Below, one piece after another: positions 1-5,653 of a stretch of DNA of 5,653 bases. The DNA comes from CANLWN01 sp039815505 (GTDB lineage: Bacteria > Bacteroidota > Bacteroidia > Flavobacteriales > Flavobacteriaceae). Under the pieces are notes generated by a model that searched no databases, was not told where the DNA came from, and worked only from the letters and a program-made list of their open reading frames with translations. The DNA is taken from positions 1 through 5,653 of the forward strand of contig JBCBZE010000236.1 in the NCBI GenBank assembly GCA_039815505.1, in the 5' to 3' direction. Positions within the stretch are counted from its first letter, which is position 1; each line of letters begins with the position of its first letter. Made by a program: the position numbers and the translations under genes.

Positions 1-544
1 ATTTTGGCGATTAGAGGGTAATGTATCCTCAACCATATCCCTAAGTTGGAATGCAAGGAGTAATTTAGGTGCCATAGCGGAAGACGTAAATAATATTACC
101 ATCGTAGGCTGGAATATTTCTGCCAATCGATGGGTACGCCTGGGGAATGAAGCCATTGGCGGTGATCTTACTTCTGGTTTCGTAAGCTCGGAAAACTTTG
201 TGCCGGATGATTACGCCATTGTTACCTTTGGTAGTTCCGCCGTACCCGAAGAACTGCTAACGTTGGACAACTATTATCTTAGCCCAAATAATGATGGGGT
301 AAACGATGTACTTGTAATCCCTGAATTGGAATTGTCTCCCAACAACAGTTTAAAAATCTATGACCGCTTTGGATTAAAGGTCTTTGATATGGTAAATTAC
401 ACCAACGAATTTGATGGAATATCAAATGTAAACAACTTTGTCATTGGAAGAGATAACGGGCTTCCAGAAGGAGTTTATTTTTATCTTGTATCCTTGGATG
501 ATCTGGGATTTAATTATCAAGGCTTCCTTTATCTAGACCGTTAA
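1..544 (+). CDS. Secreted surface protein with CHU_C (gliding-motility-associated) C-terminal domain, 5' truncated
   Basis: The reading frame is open from base 2 to the TAA at 542-544, giving 180 residues with no start in the window. A GTG at 200 is in frame but lies inside a conserved block, so it is not the real start. From about base 263 the protein has the CHU_C / TIGR04131-type domain: LDNYYLSPNNDGVND, then SPNNSLKIYDRFG, NEFDG and GLPEGVYFYLVSL, ending in a short beta strand. In Bacteroidetes this domain acts as a type IX secretion sorting signal that sends cargo across the outer membrane to the surface. The visible part aligns end to end with residues 207-388 of the product of 2113-3279, including the upstream FW...VGW...VPDDY region, so the two are paralogs. 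The function of the missing N-terminal part is unknown; adhesin or surface structural protein is an inference. Confidence 0.88.
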   Translation, partial: FWRLEGNVSSTISLSWNARSNLGAIAEDVNNITIVGWNISANRWVRLGNEAIGGDLTSGFVSSENFVPDDYAIVTFGSSAVPEELLTLDNYYLSPNNDGVNDVLVIPELELSPNNSLKIYDRFGLKVFDMVNYTNEFDGISNVNNFVIGRDNGLPEGVYFYLVSLDDLGFNYQGFLYLDR

Positions 545-930
545 TTTCATACGCTCTTGTATCGCTTCTTTTTAGCTGAAAACTCGTTGATCTGCGTTAA
601 AAATCCGATGAAATCATCTTTCTGTTGTTAAAACCACGTATATCTTGCGTACGGCAATGAATTCTGGACTGGTAAGGGTCGGGTATGTTTTTACAAAGAA
701 CCCACCACATAGTGCACAGTGTTGATCTTTGGTTAGCTATTGGATTATCAACATCAAGATCGGTAATTCTATATGGAACGTTATCGACAAAAGGTACAAT
801 TAACAAGTTATGTTTTGTGGAAGGTGACTTTTGCAACACTCTTGGGCCATTACACAACATTTTATACTGAACCGTTGGTAGATACCTTAATTTTAAGGTT
901 GTTACAGTATTCCCTCAAACCCTAAAAGAA
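545..930. other. 386-base intergenic region without a supported gene
   Basis: I find no convincing gene here. Two overlapping opposite-strand open frames exist, 685-870 on + (61 codons) and 597-860 on - (87 codons). Neither product resembles a known family, has a signal peptide, or is preceded by a recognisable promoter. I also see no full TTG / TAnnTTTG promoter for the gene at 931 and no hairpin terminator after 544. The only structured element near the downstream gene is the short palindrome at 884-899. A long leader, a decayed gene or a non-coding RNA all remain possible. Confidence 0.5.
884..899. repeat. 16-base palindrome upstream of the fibre-like gene
   Basis: ACCTTAA and TTAAGGT form perfect 7-base arms around two T residues, 31 bases before the ATG at 931. 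It could be an operator for a dimeric regulator or a small hairpin in the leader. It is AT-rich and short, so chance is a serious alternative. Confidence 0.3.
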
Positions 931-2085
931 ATGGACTTTAAAAAGTTAGGCCCTTTGGTATTCCTACTCCTCAATATGTATTGGGTTTCCGGTCAGGTTA
1001 AAATTGGAGCCAATCCCAATAGTATTGATGCGGCATCCATTGTAGAACTGGAAAGCGATTCCAAAGCGCTGGTCCTCACAAGAGTTTCCACAGCGCAGAT
1101 GCAGGCTATATCCCCACTTCAAGGAGCTGTAGTTTATAATACGGATACCCAATGCGTATATTACTATGACGGAACACTATGGACAAATTTATGCGATGGG
1201 GCCGGTCAAAACCAATTTTCCTTTACCGATAATGGAGATGGGACATTTACGTTAACCGATGAAAATGGCAATGACATAACTTTTAACGGAGCTCCTGAAA
1301 CAATTACAAGCTTAGTGGATAACCTTGACGGTACATTTACCTTCACGAATGAATCGGGTACCCAAACCATTATCACCTCGGATAACACGGATAGTCAAAA
1401 TATTAGTACAGATGGTAACCCAGGCAATATCAGCATAGATAATGGGGATACGATAACGCTCAATGTGGATGATGCGGATGCCGATGACCAAAATGAAATA
1501 CAAGTGCTTTCCAAAAGCGGTATTACCATTGCTTTAAATAATGGGGGCGGCTCCGTAGACGAAACAGTGACTTCGCTGGCCCAAGATACCGGTACGGGCG
1601 TAATTACGTATACAAATGAAGCTGCCACTCCACAAACGGCCAGTGTGGTATCCACGGATACGGACAATGCCATTTCCGTTGGAGCCGATGGTGGGGCATT
1701 TTTAGCTCCTTACGAAAAAATAGTGATTTGGGCCGAGGAAAATGGAGGATTGGCCAATAACCAATTAGAATGGTCCTTTGGCAATGGGGCAACCGGGCGT
1801 ATCGGAATTCCGTTGCCCGAAGCATGGGAAGCCTATGCCGTGAGCTTTAATGCCGACACCAATGGAGGGTCGGATTCCGTGCTCATGGCGGTCGTAGATT
1901 CCAATACGAATACCAATCTATTTACATTTACGGCAACGGGCAACACCAATAATATGGTATACACCGAGATATTGACCACACCTGTGGCCATACCGGTCGG
2001 GACCAGTATAGGATTTAGGACCATTACGGAAACCGGTAACGTTACAGATGCAAGAGTAGCTGTTTTTTTAAGACGAAGACCCTAA
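931..2085 (+). CDS. Secreted fibre-like repeat protein with phage-tail-fibre-like C-terminal head
   Basis: The 384-residue product starts at an ATG after an A-rich stretch. Residues 1-21 are a Sec signal peptide, likely cut before Q22 (WVSG|QVKIG). Residues 22-90 form a module common at the front of flavobacterial surface proteins (KIGANPNSIDAASIVEL, then LQGAVVYNTDTQCVYYYDG) with the only two cysteines, C75 and C88. Residues 96-245 are acidic and repetitive: DNGDGTFTLTDENG and DNLDGTFTFTNESG 30 residues apart, then an NISIDNGDTITLNVDDADADDQNEIQ-like segment and a third, weaker repeat at about 218-240. Residues 258-384 look like a compact beta head ending VTDARVAVFLRRRP, which recalls tips of phage tail fibres (from memory, not searched). 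No type IX sorting domain is visible at the C-terminus. The gene lies 27 bases before a CHU_C gene and is probably co-transcribed with it. A trimeric surface fibre or adhesin is an inference; no enzymatic motif is seen. Confidence 0.82.
   Translation: MDFKKLGPLVFLLLNMYWVSGQVKIGANPNSIDAASIVELESDSKALVLTRVSTAQMQAISPLQGAVVYNTDTQCVYYYDGTLWTNLCDGAGQNQFSFTDNGDGTFTLTDENGNDITFNGAPETITSLVDNLDGTFTFTNESGTQTIITSDNTDSQNISTDGNPGNISIDNGDTITLNVDDADADDQNEIQVLSKSGITIALNNGGGSVDETVTSLAQDTGTGVITYTNEAATPQTASVVSTDTDNAISVGADGGAFLAPYEKIVIWAEENGGLANNQLEWSFGNGATGRIGIPLPEAWEAYAVSFNADTNGGSDSVLMAVVDSNTNTNLFTFTATGNTNNMVYTEILTTPVAIPVGTSIGFRTITETGNVTDARVAVFLRRRP
1228..1374 (+). repeat. Two in-frame copies of a DNxDGTFTxTxExG repeat, 90-base period
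   Basis: Codons 100-118 and 130-148 of the fibre-like protein encode related segments, DNGDGTFTLTDENG and DNLDGTFTFTNESG, offset by exactly 30 residues. The bases have diverged at many codon positions, so this is an old protein-level repeat rather than a recent DNA duplication. A more distant third copy (TGTGVITYTNEAAT) lies near codons 220-233. Such Asn/Asp/Gly-rich strands typically stack into an elongated beta stalk. Confidence 0.7.
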
Positions 2086-2112
2086 ATAATTCAACCCTAC
2101 TGCCCTTTAAAC

Positions 2113-3279
2113 ATGAATTGTACAAGATATATTCGTCACTTAAGCTTTTTAATCCTTCCCCTGATGGCGTTGGGTCAGGATGCCGTACACAACTACGGTA
2201 CTATTCAAGTGCACGAAACTGCATTGGTGGGTTTTCATACGGACTTGATCAATGACGGTACTTTTGACGAGAATATGGGTTTAGTAGGTTTTTATGGCGA
2301 AAATAAGTCCATTAGCATATCCGGGGCATTTACGCCTGTTTTTTTTGATACCGAAGTAGCGACGGACGATGGCTTTTTTTTACAAACGTCTTTAGGGGTG
2401 ACCAACAATGTAAACTTCATCTCCGGTAATGTAATTACACCTAGAGATCAGACCGATATCGCCTTAAATTTCTTGGATGATTCTTTTTTCGTTGGTGAAC
2501 GTGACCTTTCCAAAATCGATGGTTTTGGCGCTATTATCAACACTAGTTCCTTTACGTTCCCTGTTGGGGACGATATTAGATTGCGTCCCTTGACCCTTAC
2601 CTCCAATACAGTCAACGATTTGGCCAAATGTGCCTACTTTTTTGAAGACCCCAATGAACCATCCACTTTTGACACCCGATTTGACACCGATATTATGGAT
2701 GTTGACATACGTGTCGTAAGTACCAGGGAGTTTTGGGTTTTACAAGGACAAGTTCTATCCACAGTTACCCTATCATGGGACGATAGAAGCGATATCATTG
2801 TTTTGGGAGAAACCTTGAACGACCTTAAGGTAGTAGGTTGGAGCAAAACGGAAGAACAGTGGGTAAATCTAGGAAATACGTCCGTTGGAGGGTCTTTTGA
2901 TTCCGGGACGATCACATCCGATACTTTTGTTCCAGATGATTATGAAATTATCACCCTGGGAGGTAACAACGATATTTTGGAAACCTTGGATATTGTTGAA
3001 TTGGACAATTACTTTTTAACGCCCAACGGAGATGGCCTTAATGATTTCCTGATTATTGAAGGTATTGAAAATTCCCCTAACAATTCCCTACAAATCTTTA
3101 ACAGATTTGGAAGGTTGGTATATAAAAAAGACAATTATGTGAATGAATTTAATGGTAGGGCCAATGTAAATGGCGTAATTGATAAAAACGCTGGTTTACC
3201 CGCAGGAATTTATTTCTATATCATTGCGCTTAACGATCTTCAACAAAAACATCAGGGGTATATGTATATTGCACAATAG
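2113..3279 (+). CDS. Secreted surface protein with CHU_C (gliding-motility-associated) C-terminal domain
   Basis: The 388-residue product begins with a Sec signal peptide (residues 1-21, hydrophobic LSFLILPLMALG, likely cut before QDAVHNYG). Residues 22-205 are a beta-rich region with no family I can name. Residues 206-296 form a conserved linker domain (FWVLQG, LKVVGWS, WVNLGN, VPDDYEI). Residues 297-388 are the CHU_C / TIGR04131-type domain, with LDNYFLTPNGDGLND, SPNNSLQIFNRFG, NEFNGRANVNG and GLPAGIYFYIIAL. In this phylum that domain directs export by the type IX system to the cell surface. The product is a paralog of the truncated protein at 1-544 over its last 182 residues. It follows the fibre-like gene by 27 bases, so one operon is likely and a joint surface structure is conceivable. 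The actual ligand or role is unknown. Confidence 0.88.
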   Translation: MNCTRYIRHLSFLILPLMALGQDAVHNYGTIQVHETALVGFHTDLINDGTFDENMGLVGFYGENKSISISGAFTPVFFDTEVATDDGFFLQTSLGVTNNVNFISGNVITPRDQTDIALNFLDDSFFVGERDLSKIDGFGAIINTSSFTFPVGDDIRLRPLTLTSNTVNDLAKCAYFFEDPNEPSTFDTRFDTDIMDVDIRVVSTREFWVLQGQVLSTVTLSWDDRSDIIVLGETLNDLKVVGWSKTEEQWVNLGNTSVGGSFDSGTITSDTFVPDDYEIITLGGNNDILETLDIVELDNYFLTPNGDGLNDFLIIEGIENSPNNSLQIFNRFGRLVYKKDNYVNEFNGRANVNGVIDKNAGLPAGIYFYIIALNDLQQKHQGYMYIAQ

Positions 3280-3416
3280 TCAGTAAGCCAAAGACCAAAA
3301 TAATTGTCCGACCAGCCTATCTAAGATCCGCGCCGTAAAATTAAAACTGGTGTTCAAACCTTTGCTACTAGAGCATATAAAACCATTCATCAATACGGTA
3401 AGTGTCACGTAACTTA

Positions 3417-3444
3417 TTTGTCATAATCAAATTTCTTAACTTTG
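3417..3444 (+). promoter_or_regulatory. Putative flavobacterial promoter for the M15 peptidase gene
   Basis: TAACTTTG at 3437-3444 matches the Bacteroidetes -7 consensus TAnnTTTG exactly. A TTTG at 3417-3420 could be the -33 element, but the 16-base spacer is shorter than the usual 17-23. Transcription would start near 3450, giving a leader of about 110 bases before the ATG at 3563. The site is in a gene-free stretch between the surface-protein region and the hydrolase pair, where a promoter is expected. Confidence 0.5.
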
Positions 3445-3562
3445 GAGTACGCTGTGGAATACGAAGGATGCAAAACAATAAAATTACCATGTAACCCACT
3501 TGGCAACATTCTTGATATAGCAACAAGGTATATCCAAAGGCACTAAAAATTGAATTAAACAT

Positions 3563-4297
3563 ATGAATAGAAGATCATTTGTAAAAAAAAGTAGTGTTTC
3601 CGGTCTAGCATTGGCCATGCTGCCAAACATGATATTTACCCAAGAAACAGAATATTCCATATTGGAATTGATGGGTAAGGAGGATATTGACCTTTTTGGA
3701 AAAAACATTCAACTAAGAAAAGAGGCCCACGATGCATTTGTTTCAATGAAGAAGGCCGCTTACAGTGATGGAATAGATTTAAAGATCGTATCTAGCTATA
3801 GGGATTTTTATCGTCAAGAAGCTATTTGGGAAAGAAAATATGTACGATACACCGAAGATGATGGTATGAAACCAATCGATGCCATAGATAAAATCATAGA
3901 ATATTCCACGATTCCCGGTACCAGCAGACATCACTGGGGAACGGAAGTTGATATCGTAGATGGTTATCAAAAAGTAGAGGGCGATGTGCTTGTACCCAAA
4001 AAGTTTGAGGAGGGAGGGCCATATGAGGATCTTAAAAAATGGATGGACGAGAATTCGAAGAAGTTCGATTTTTATTTGGTTTATACGGATGATTATAAAC
4101 GAAAGGGATTCAAGTATGAGCCCTGGCATTATAGTTATGCTCCATTATCCGTTCCCATGCTGACCACGTTTAGAAGAAAAAACATTATGCTATTGCTCCA
4201 GGAGGAGGAATTCTACGGTTGCGAACATTTTACTTCCGGGTTCCTTAAAACCTATATCAGGGATAACATTTTAGATATAAACCCCGAGCTTTTATAA
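3563..4297 (+). CDS. Tat-exported M15 family (VanY-like) D-alanyl-D-alanine carboxypeptidase
   Basis: The 244-residue product is a zinc peptidase of the M15B type, enzymes that cut the D-Ala-D-Ala end of peptidoglycan stem peptides. The N-terminus NRRSFVKKS followed by a weakly hydrophobic stretch to about residue 26 fits a twin-arginine (Tat) signal, so export of the folded enzyme to the periplasm is inferred. Family motifs are complete: SSYRDFYRQ (77-85), the zinc motif SRHHWGTEVD with ligands H123 and D130, and EPWHY with catalytic E186 and third ligand H189. Length is usual for the family. The ATG at 3563 is chosen because it begins the Tat motif directly. The M48 protease gene follows after 41 bases on the same strand, possibly in one operon. 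The exact substrate (D,D-carboxypeptidase or another L,D/D,D bond) cannot be read from sequence. Confidence 0.9.
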   Translation: MNRRSFVKKSSVSGLALAMLPNMIFTQETEYSILELMGKEDIDLFGKNIQLRKEAHDAFVSMKKAAYSDGIDLKIVSSYRDFYRQEAIWERKYVRYTEDDGMKPIDAIDKIIEYSTIPGTSRHHWGTEVDIVDGYQKVEGDVLVPKKFEEGGPYEDLKKWMDENSKKFDFYLVYTDDYKRKGFKYEPWHYSYAPLSVPMLTTFRRKNIMLLLQEEEFYGCEHFTSGFLKTYIRDNILDINPELL

Positions 4298-4338
4298 GCA
4301 TTTTTGTACCTTGAGTATCCATATCAACAAGATTCACC

Positions 4339-5106
4339 ATGCGAAGAGGTAGTTGGAAAATACGAATATTCATAGGTCTGGCTATAGTGGCCTTTGCCTT
4401 TGTTCAACGTTGTAACAACAAGGAGGAAAACCCATATACGGGAAGGGTCCAAAACATTAATATGACGGCAGAAGAGGAAATTGCCATTGGCTTGCAAAGC
4501 GCCCCGGAAATGGCCCAACAGCATGGAGGGCTCTATCCTGACGAGAGAATGCAGGCTTACGTGGATGCCGTGGGAAACAAATTGGTAAACAGCAGTTATC
4601 CCAGGGAAACCCCATATAAATTTGATTTTCATTTGCTGGCTGATGATAGGACCATAAATGCTTTTGCCCTACCTGGCGGTCAGTGCTTTATCACCTATGC
4701 GCTTTTTTCACAACTTAATGAAGCCCAGTTAGCAGGGGTTTTGGGTCATGAGATAGCCCATGTTATAGGTAGGCACTCCGCGGAACGTATTGCCGAGAGT
4801 AATTTTTGGAAAACGATTTCCATGGGAGCTTCCGTTGGTGCGGATGCCGGTGGCATTGTGGGGAGCATAGGTCAAAACACCCTACTTAAAAATGGCCGGG
4901 GAGATGAGTTGGAAAGCGATGAATTAGGGGTGTATTTCATGATCCAAGCCGGATATGACCCCACAGAAATGATAAAGGTGATGCAAATACTCAAGGCGGC
5001 CGCTGGCCCTAACAGAACACCGGAATTTCAAAGTACCCATCCCGATCCCGAGAACCGTATCCAAAAAATAAAAGAGGCCATTGAAAAATACAGCGGCCGG
5101 CGGTAA
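4339..5106 (+). CDS. M48 family zinc metalloprotease, membrane-anchored or periplasmic
   Basis: The 255-residue product has the M48 peptidase core. Residues 43-100 contain the lead-in helices (EEEIAIGLQSAPEMAQ, YVDAVGNKLV). INAFALPGGQCFI lies at 106-118, and the HEIAH zinc motif with ligands H137, H141 and catalytic E138 is followed by GRHSAER. ELESDELG at 190-197 supplies the probable third ligand, E190. The C-terminus has the typical STHPDPENRIQKI segment. These are compact BepA/LoiP-like proteases that act on misfolded or misassembled envelope proteins. Residues 9-22 are hydrophobic and C25 follows, but the residues before it (FVQRC) do not make a canonical lipobox, so a lipid anchor is uncertain and an uncleaved N-terminal membrane helix is possible. 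No C-terminal TPR repeats are present, unlike BepA. Transcription may continue from the M15 gene 41 bases upstream. Confidence 0.92.
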   Translation: MRRGSWKIRIFIGLAIVAFAFVQRCNNKEENPYTGRVQNINMTAEEEIAIGLQSAPEMAQQHGGLYPDERMQAYVDAVGNKLVNSSYPRETPYKFDFHLLADDRTINAFALPGGQCFITYALFSQLNEAQLAGVLGHEIAHVIGRHSAERIAESNFWKTISMGASVGADAGGIVGSIGQNTLLKNGRGDELESDELGVYFMIQAGYDPTEMIKVMQILKAAAGPNRTPEFQSTHPDPENRIQKIKEAIEKYSGRR

Positions 5107-5171
5107 TTGTTAATTTATAAGGACATATATACTATTTTTATTATATTTGACCAGAATTCCAAATCTTTTTA

Positions 5172-5200
5172 TTGCCTCAGATTTAACCCTTATAGCTTTG
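5172..5200 (+). promoter_or_regulatory. Consensus flavobacterial promoter for the small membrane-protein gene
   Basis: TTG at 5172-5174 and TAGCTTTG at 5193-5200 are separated by 18 bases. This matches the TTG / TAnnTTTG pattern reported for Bacteroidetes vegetative promoters, in both sequence and spacing. The expected start point is near 5206, about 20 bases before the ATG at 5227. The palindrome CATTTAAATG at 5210-5219 lies just after it and might be a regulator site, though it could be chance in AT-rich DNA. Confidence 0.68.
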
Positions 5201-5226
5201 ATTTATACACATTTAAATGAAACTAT

Positions 5227-5397
5227 ATGGGAACGCTATTACATTTTAAGAACATTTACTTGGAAGCATTCGAGAATTGCAAACCGGAACTTGTAGTAAT
5301 ACTCTTAAAAGTTTACTCTTTTTTCTGTTTTTTAATGTTGTCTATGGCTATTTATGCATTTATGTATAGAGCTGTAACAGGATTTAATTTTTATTGA
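5227..5397 (+). CDS. Small single-pass membrane protein, 56 residues, DUF6747-like
   Basis: ATG at 5227 opens a 56-codon frame ending at TGA 5395-5397. An in-frame TGA at 5218-5220 excludes any longer start. The product begins MGTLLHFKNIYLEAFENC, a likely amphipathic helix, followed by a strongly hydrophobic segment at about residues 22-48 (VVILLKVYSFFCFLMLSMAI) and the tail YAFMYRAVTGFNFY. From memory the YLEAF and YAFxYRxxTGFxF signatures match a short, uncharacterised flavobacterial family (I believe DUF6747); this was not searched. Its role is unknown, and localisation in the inner membrane is inferred from hydrophobicity. A consensus promoter 27 bases upstream and a strong terminator 56 bases downstream make it a self-contained transcription unit. 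It is more AT-rich than the neighbouring protease genes. Confidence 0.78.
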   Translation: MGTLLHFKNIYLEAFENCKPELVVILLKVYSFFCFLMLSMAIYAFMYRAVTGFNFY

Positions 5398-5452
5398 TTT
5401 TTCGTATTTACTCTTTTACTTGAACACTATAGGAAGTAAATATATTGAAACT

Positions 5453-5486
5453 AAAAAACCCCATTGGATTTCCAATGGGGTTTTTT
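5453..5486. terminator. Bidirectional intrinsic terminator between converging genes
   Basis: CCCCATTGG (5459-5467) and CCAATGGGG (5472-5480) form a perfect 9-base-pair stem with a 4-base loop. It is flanked by six A (5453-5458) and six T (5481-5486), so a U-tract follows the hairpin on either strand. It ends transcription from the small membrane-protein gene (stop at 5397) on + and from the ankyrin gene (stop at 5514) on -. Confidence 0.93.
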
Positions 5487-5513
5487 GCCGATGAACAAAC
5501 TCCTTTTAGCTTC

Positions 5514-5653
5514 TCATAGCAGTTTCGATAACGGCAAGGCGTATCTTTTTGCCGTAAACCCTTTTTCGCTTTTTCCTTTCAGCTTGGCGCCATGGTGGAT
5601 CAATAGTTCCAAGATTTCCGCTTGGTTATACCGTGCGGCGAACATAACCGGGG
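5514..5653 (-). CDS. Ankyrin-repeat protein, C-terminal end only
   Basis: Reading the minus strand from 5651 gives 45 codons ending at TGA (5516-5514); the start lies beyond the window. The product begins PVMFAARYNQAEILELLI and continues HHGAKLKGKSEKGFTAKRYA. This fits the ankyrin repeat pattern (TPLxxAAxxxxxEIvxLLlxxGA, then xxxGxTAxxxA) and ends LPLSKLL as a short capping helix. Ankyrin repeats bind other proteins; with only one repeat and the start of the next visible, no specific role can be given. The stop is 27 bases from the shared terminator, which fits a genuine gene end. The last dozen residues are less typical, and a frameshift near the A-rich stretch cannot be excluded. Confidence 0.72.
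   Translation of the reverse strand, partial: PVMFAARYNQAEILELLIHHGAKLKGKSEKGFTAKRYALPLSKLL

Noticed and set aside
597..860. 87-codon minus-strand open frame in the first intergenic gap
   Set aside because: No family resemblance, no promoter, unusual residue mix rich in Cys, Trp and Arg, and an overlapping open frame on the other strand. Likely a chance frame.
685..870. 61-codon plus-strand open frame in the same gap
   Set aside because: A stop lies just upstream of its ATG, and it shows no recognisable motif, promoter or clear secretion signal.
1228..1374. Possible CRISPR-like or recent tandem DNA repeat
   Set aside because: The repetition is at protein level with diverged bases and keeps the reading frame. 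There are no uniform repeats and spacers.
1206..1673. Minus-strand open frames within the fibre-like gene
   Set aside because: They are mirror frames of a repetitive, low-complexity coding region with a well-supported plus-strand protein.
3779..4129. 116-codon minus-strand open frame inside the M15 peptidase gene
   Set aside because: The plus strand carries complete M15 motifs over the same bases, so the opposite frame is a shadow.
4307..4314. TACCTTGA as a -7 promoter element for the M48 gene
   Set aside because: It misses the TTTG part of the consensus and has no TTG at the proper upstream distance. Read-through from the M15 gene is as likely.
5142..5149. TATATTTG as a promoter -7 element after the M48 gene
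   Set aside because: It matches TAnnTTTG but lacks a TTG 17-23 bases upstream and sits in very AT-rich DNA. The site at 5172-5200 is better placed and complete.

Overview
The window looks like chromosome from a marine-type member of the Flavobacteriaceae (Bacteroidetes). The evidence is two proteins with the gliding-motility-associated C-terminal domain (CHU_C type) of type IX secretion cargo, promoters of the TTG / TAnnTTTG form, start codons without Shine-Dalgarno sequences, and low to moderate GC. No rRNA, tRNA, CRISPR array, insertion sequence or integrase is visible.

Left part (1-3279), a surface-protein region on the + strand. It opens with the 3' end of a secreted CHU_C protein (1-544). 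A 386-base gap with no convincing gene follows. Next is a 384-residue secreted protein (931-2085) built like a fibre: signal peptide, N-terminal module, acidic Asn/Asp/Gly-rich repeats and a C-terminal head reminiscent of phage tail-fibre tips. A full-length CHU_C protein (2113-3279) follows 27 bases later and is clearly paralogous to the truncated first gene. The pair 931-2085 plus 2113-3279 is probably one transcription unit, and the truncated paralog suggests a tandemly repeated arrangement that continues left of the window.

Middle part (3280-5106), envelope hydrolases on the + strand. A promoter-like site precedes a Tat-type exported M15 (VanY-like) D-Ala-D-Ala carboxypeptidase (3563-4297). 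An M48 family zinc metalloprotease (4339-5106) lies 41 bases downstream. Both keep their metal-binding and catalytic motifs, and both would act on the cell-envelope side, on peptidoglycan and on envelope proteins respectively.

Right part (5107-5653). A very AT-rich stretch holds a 56-codon gene (5227-5397) for a small single-pass membrane protein. It has a full-consensus flavobacterial promoter 27 bases upstream and a strong terminator downstream, so it looks like a self-contained small-protein gene. The terminator is symmetrical and is shared with a converging minus-strand gene, of which only the last 45 codons (an ankyrin repeat) are in the window.

The items most worth a second look are the small membrane-protein gene, the fibre-like protein that lacks a recognisable type IX sorting domain although it sits next to one that has it, and the duplicated CHU_C genes. 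I see no clear sign of a wholly new multi-gene system.
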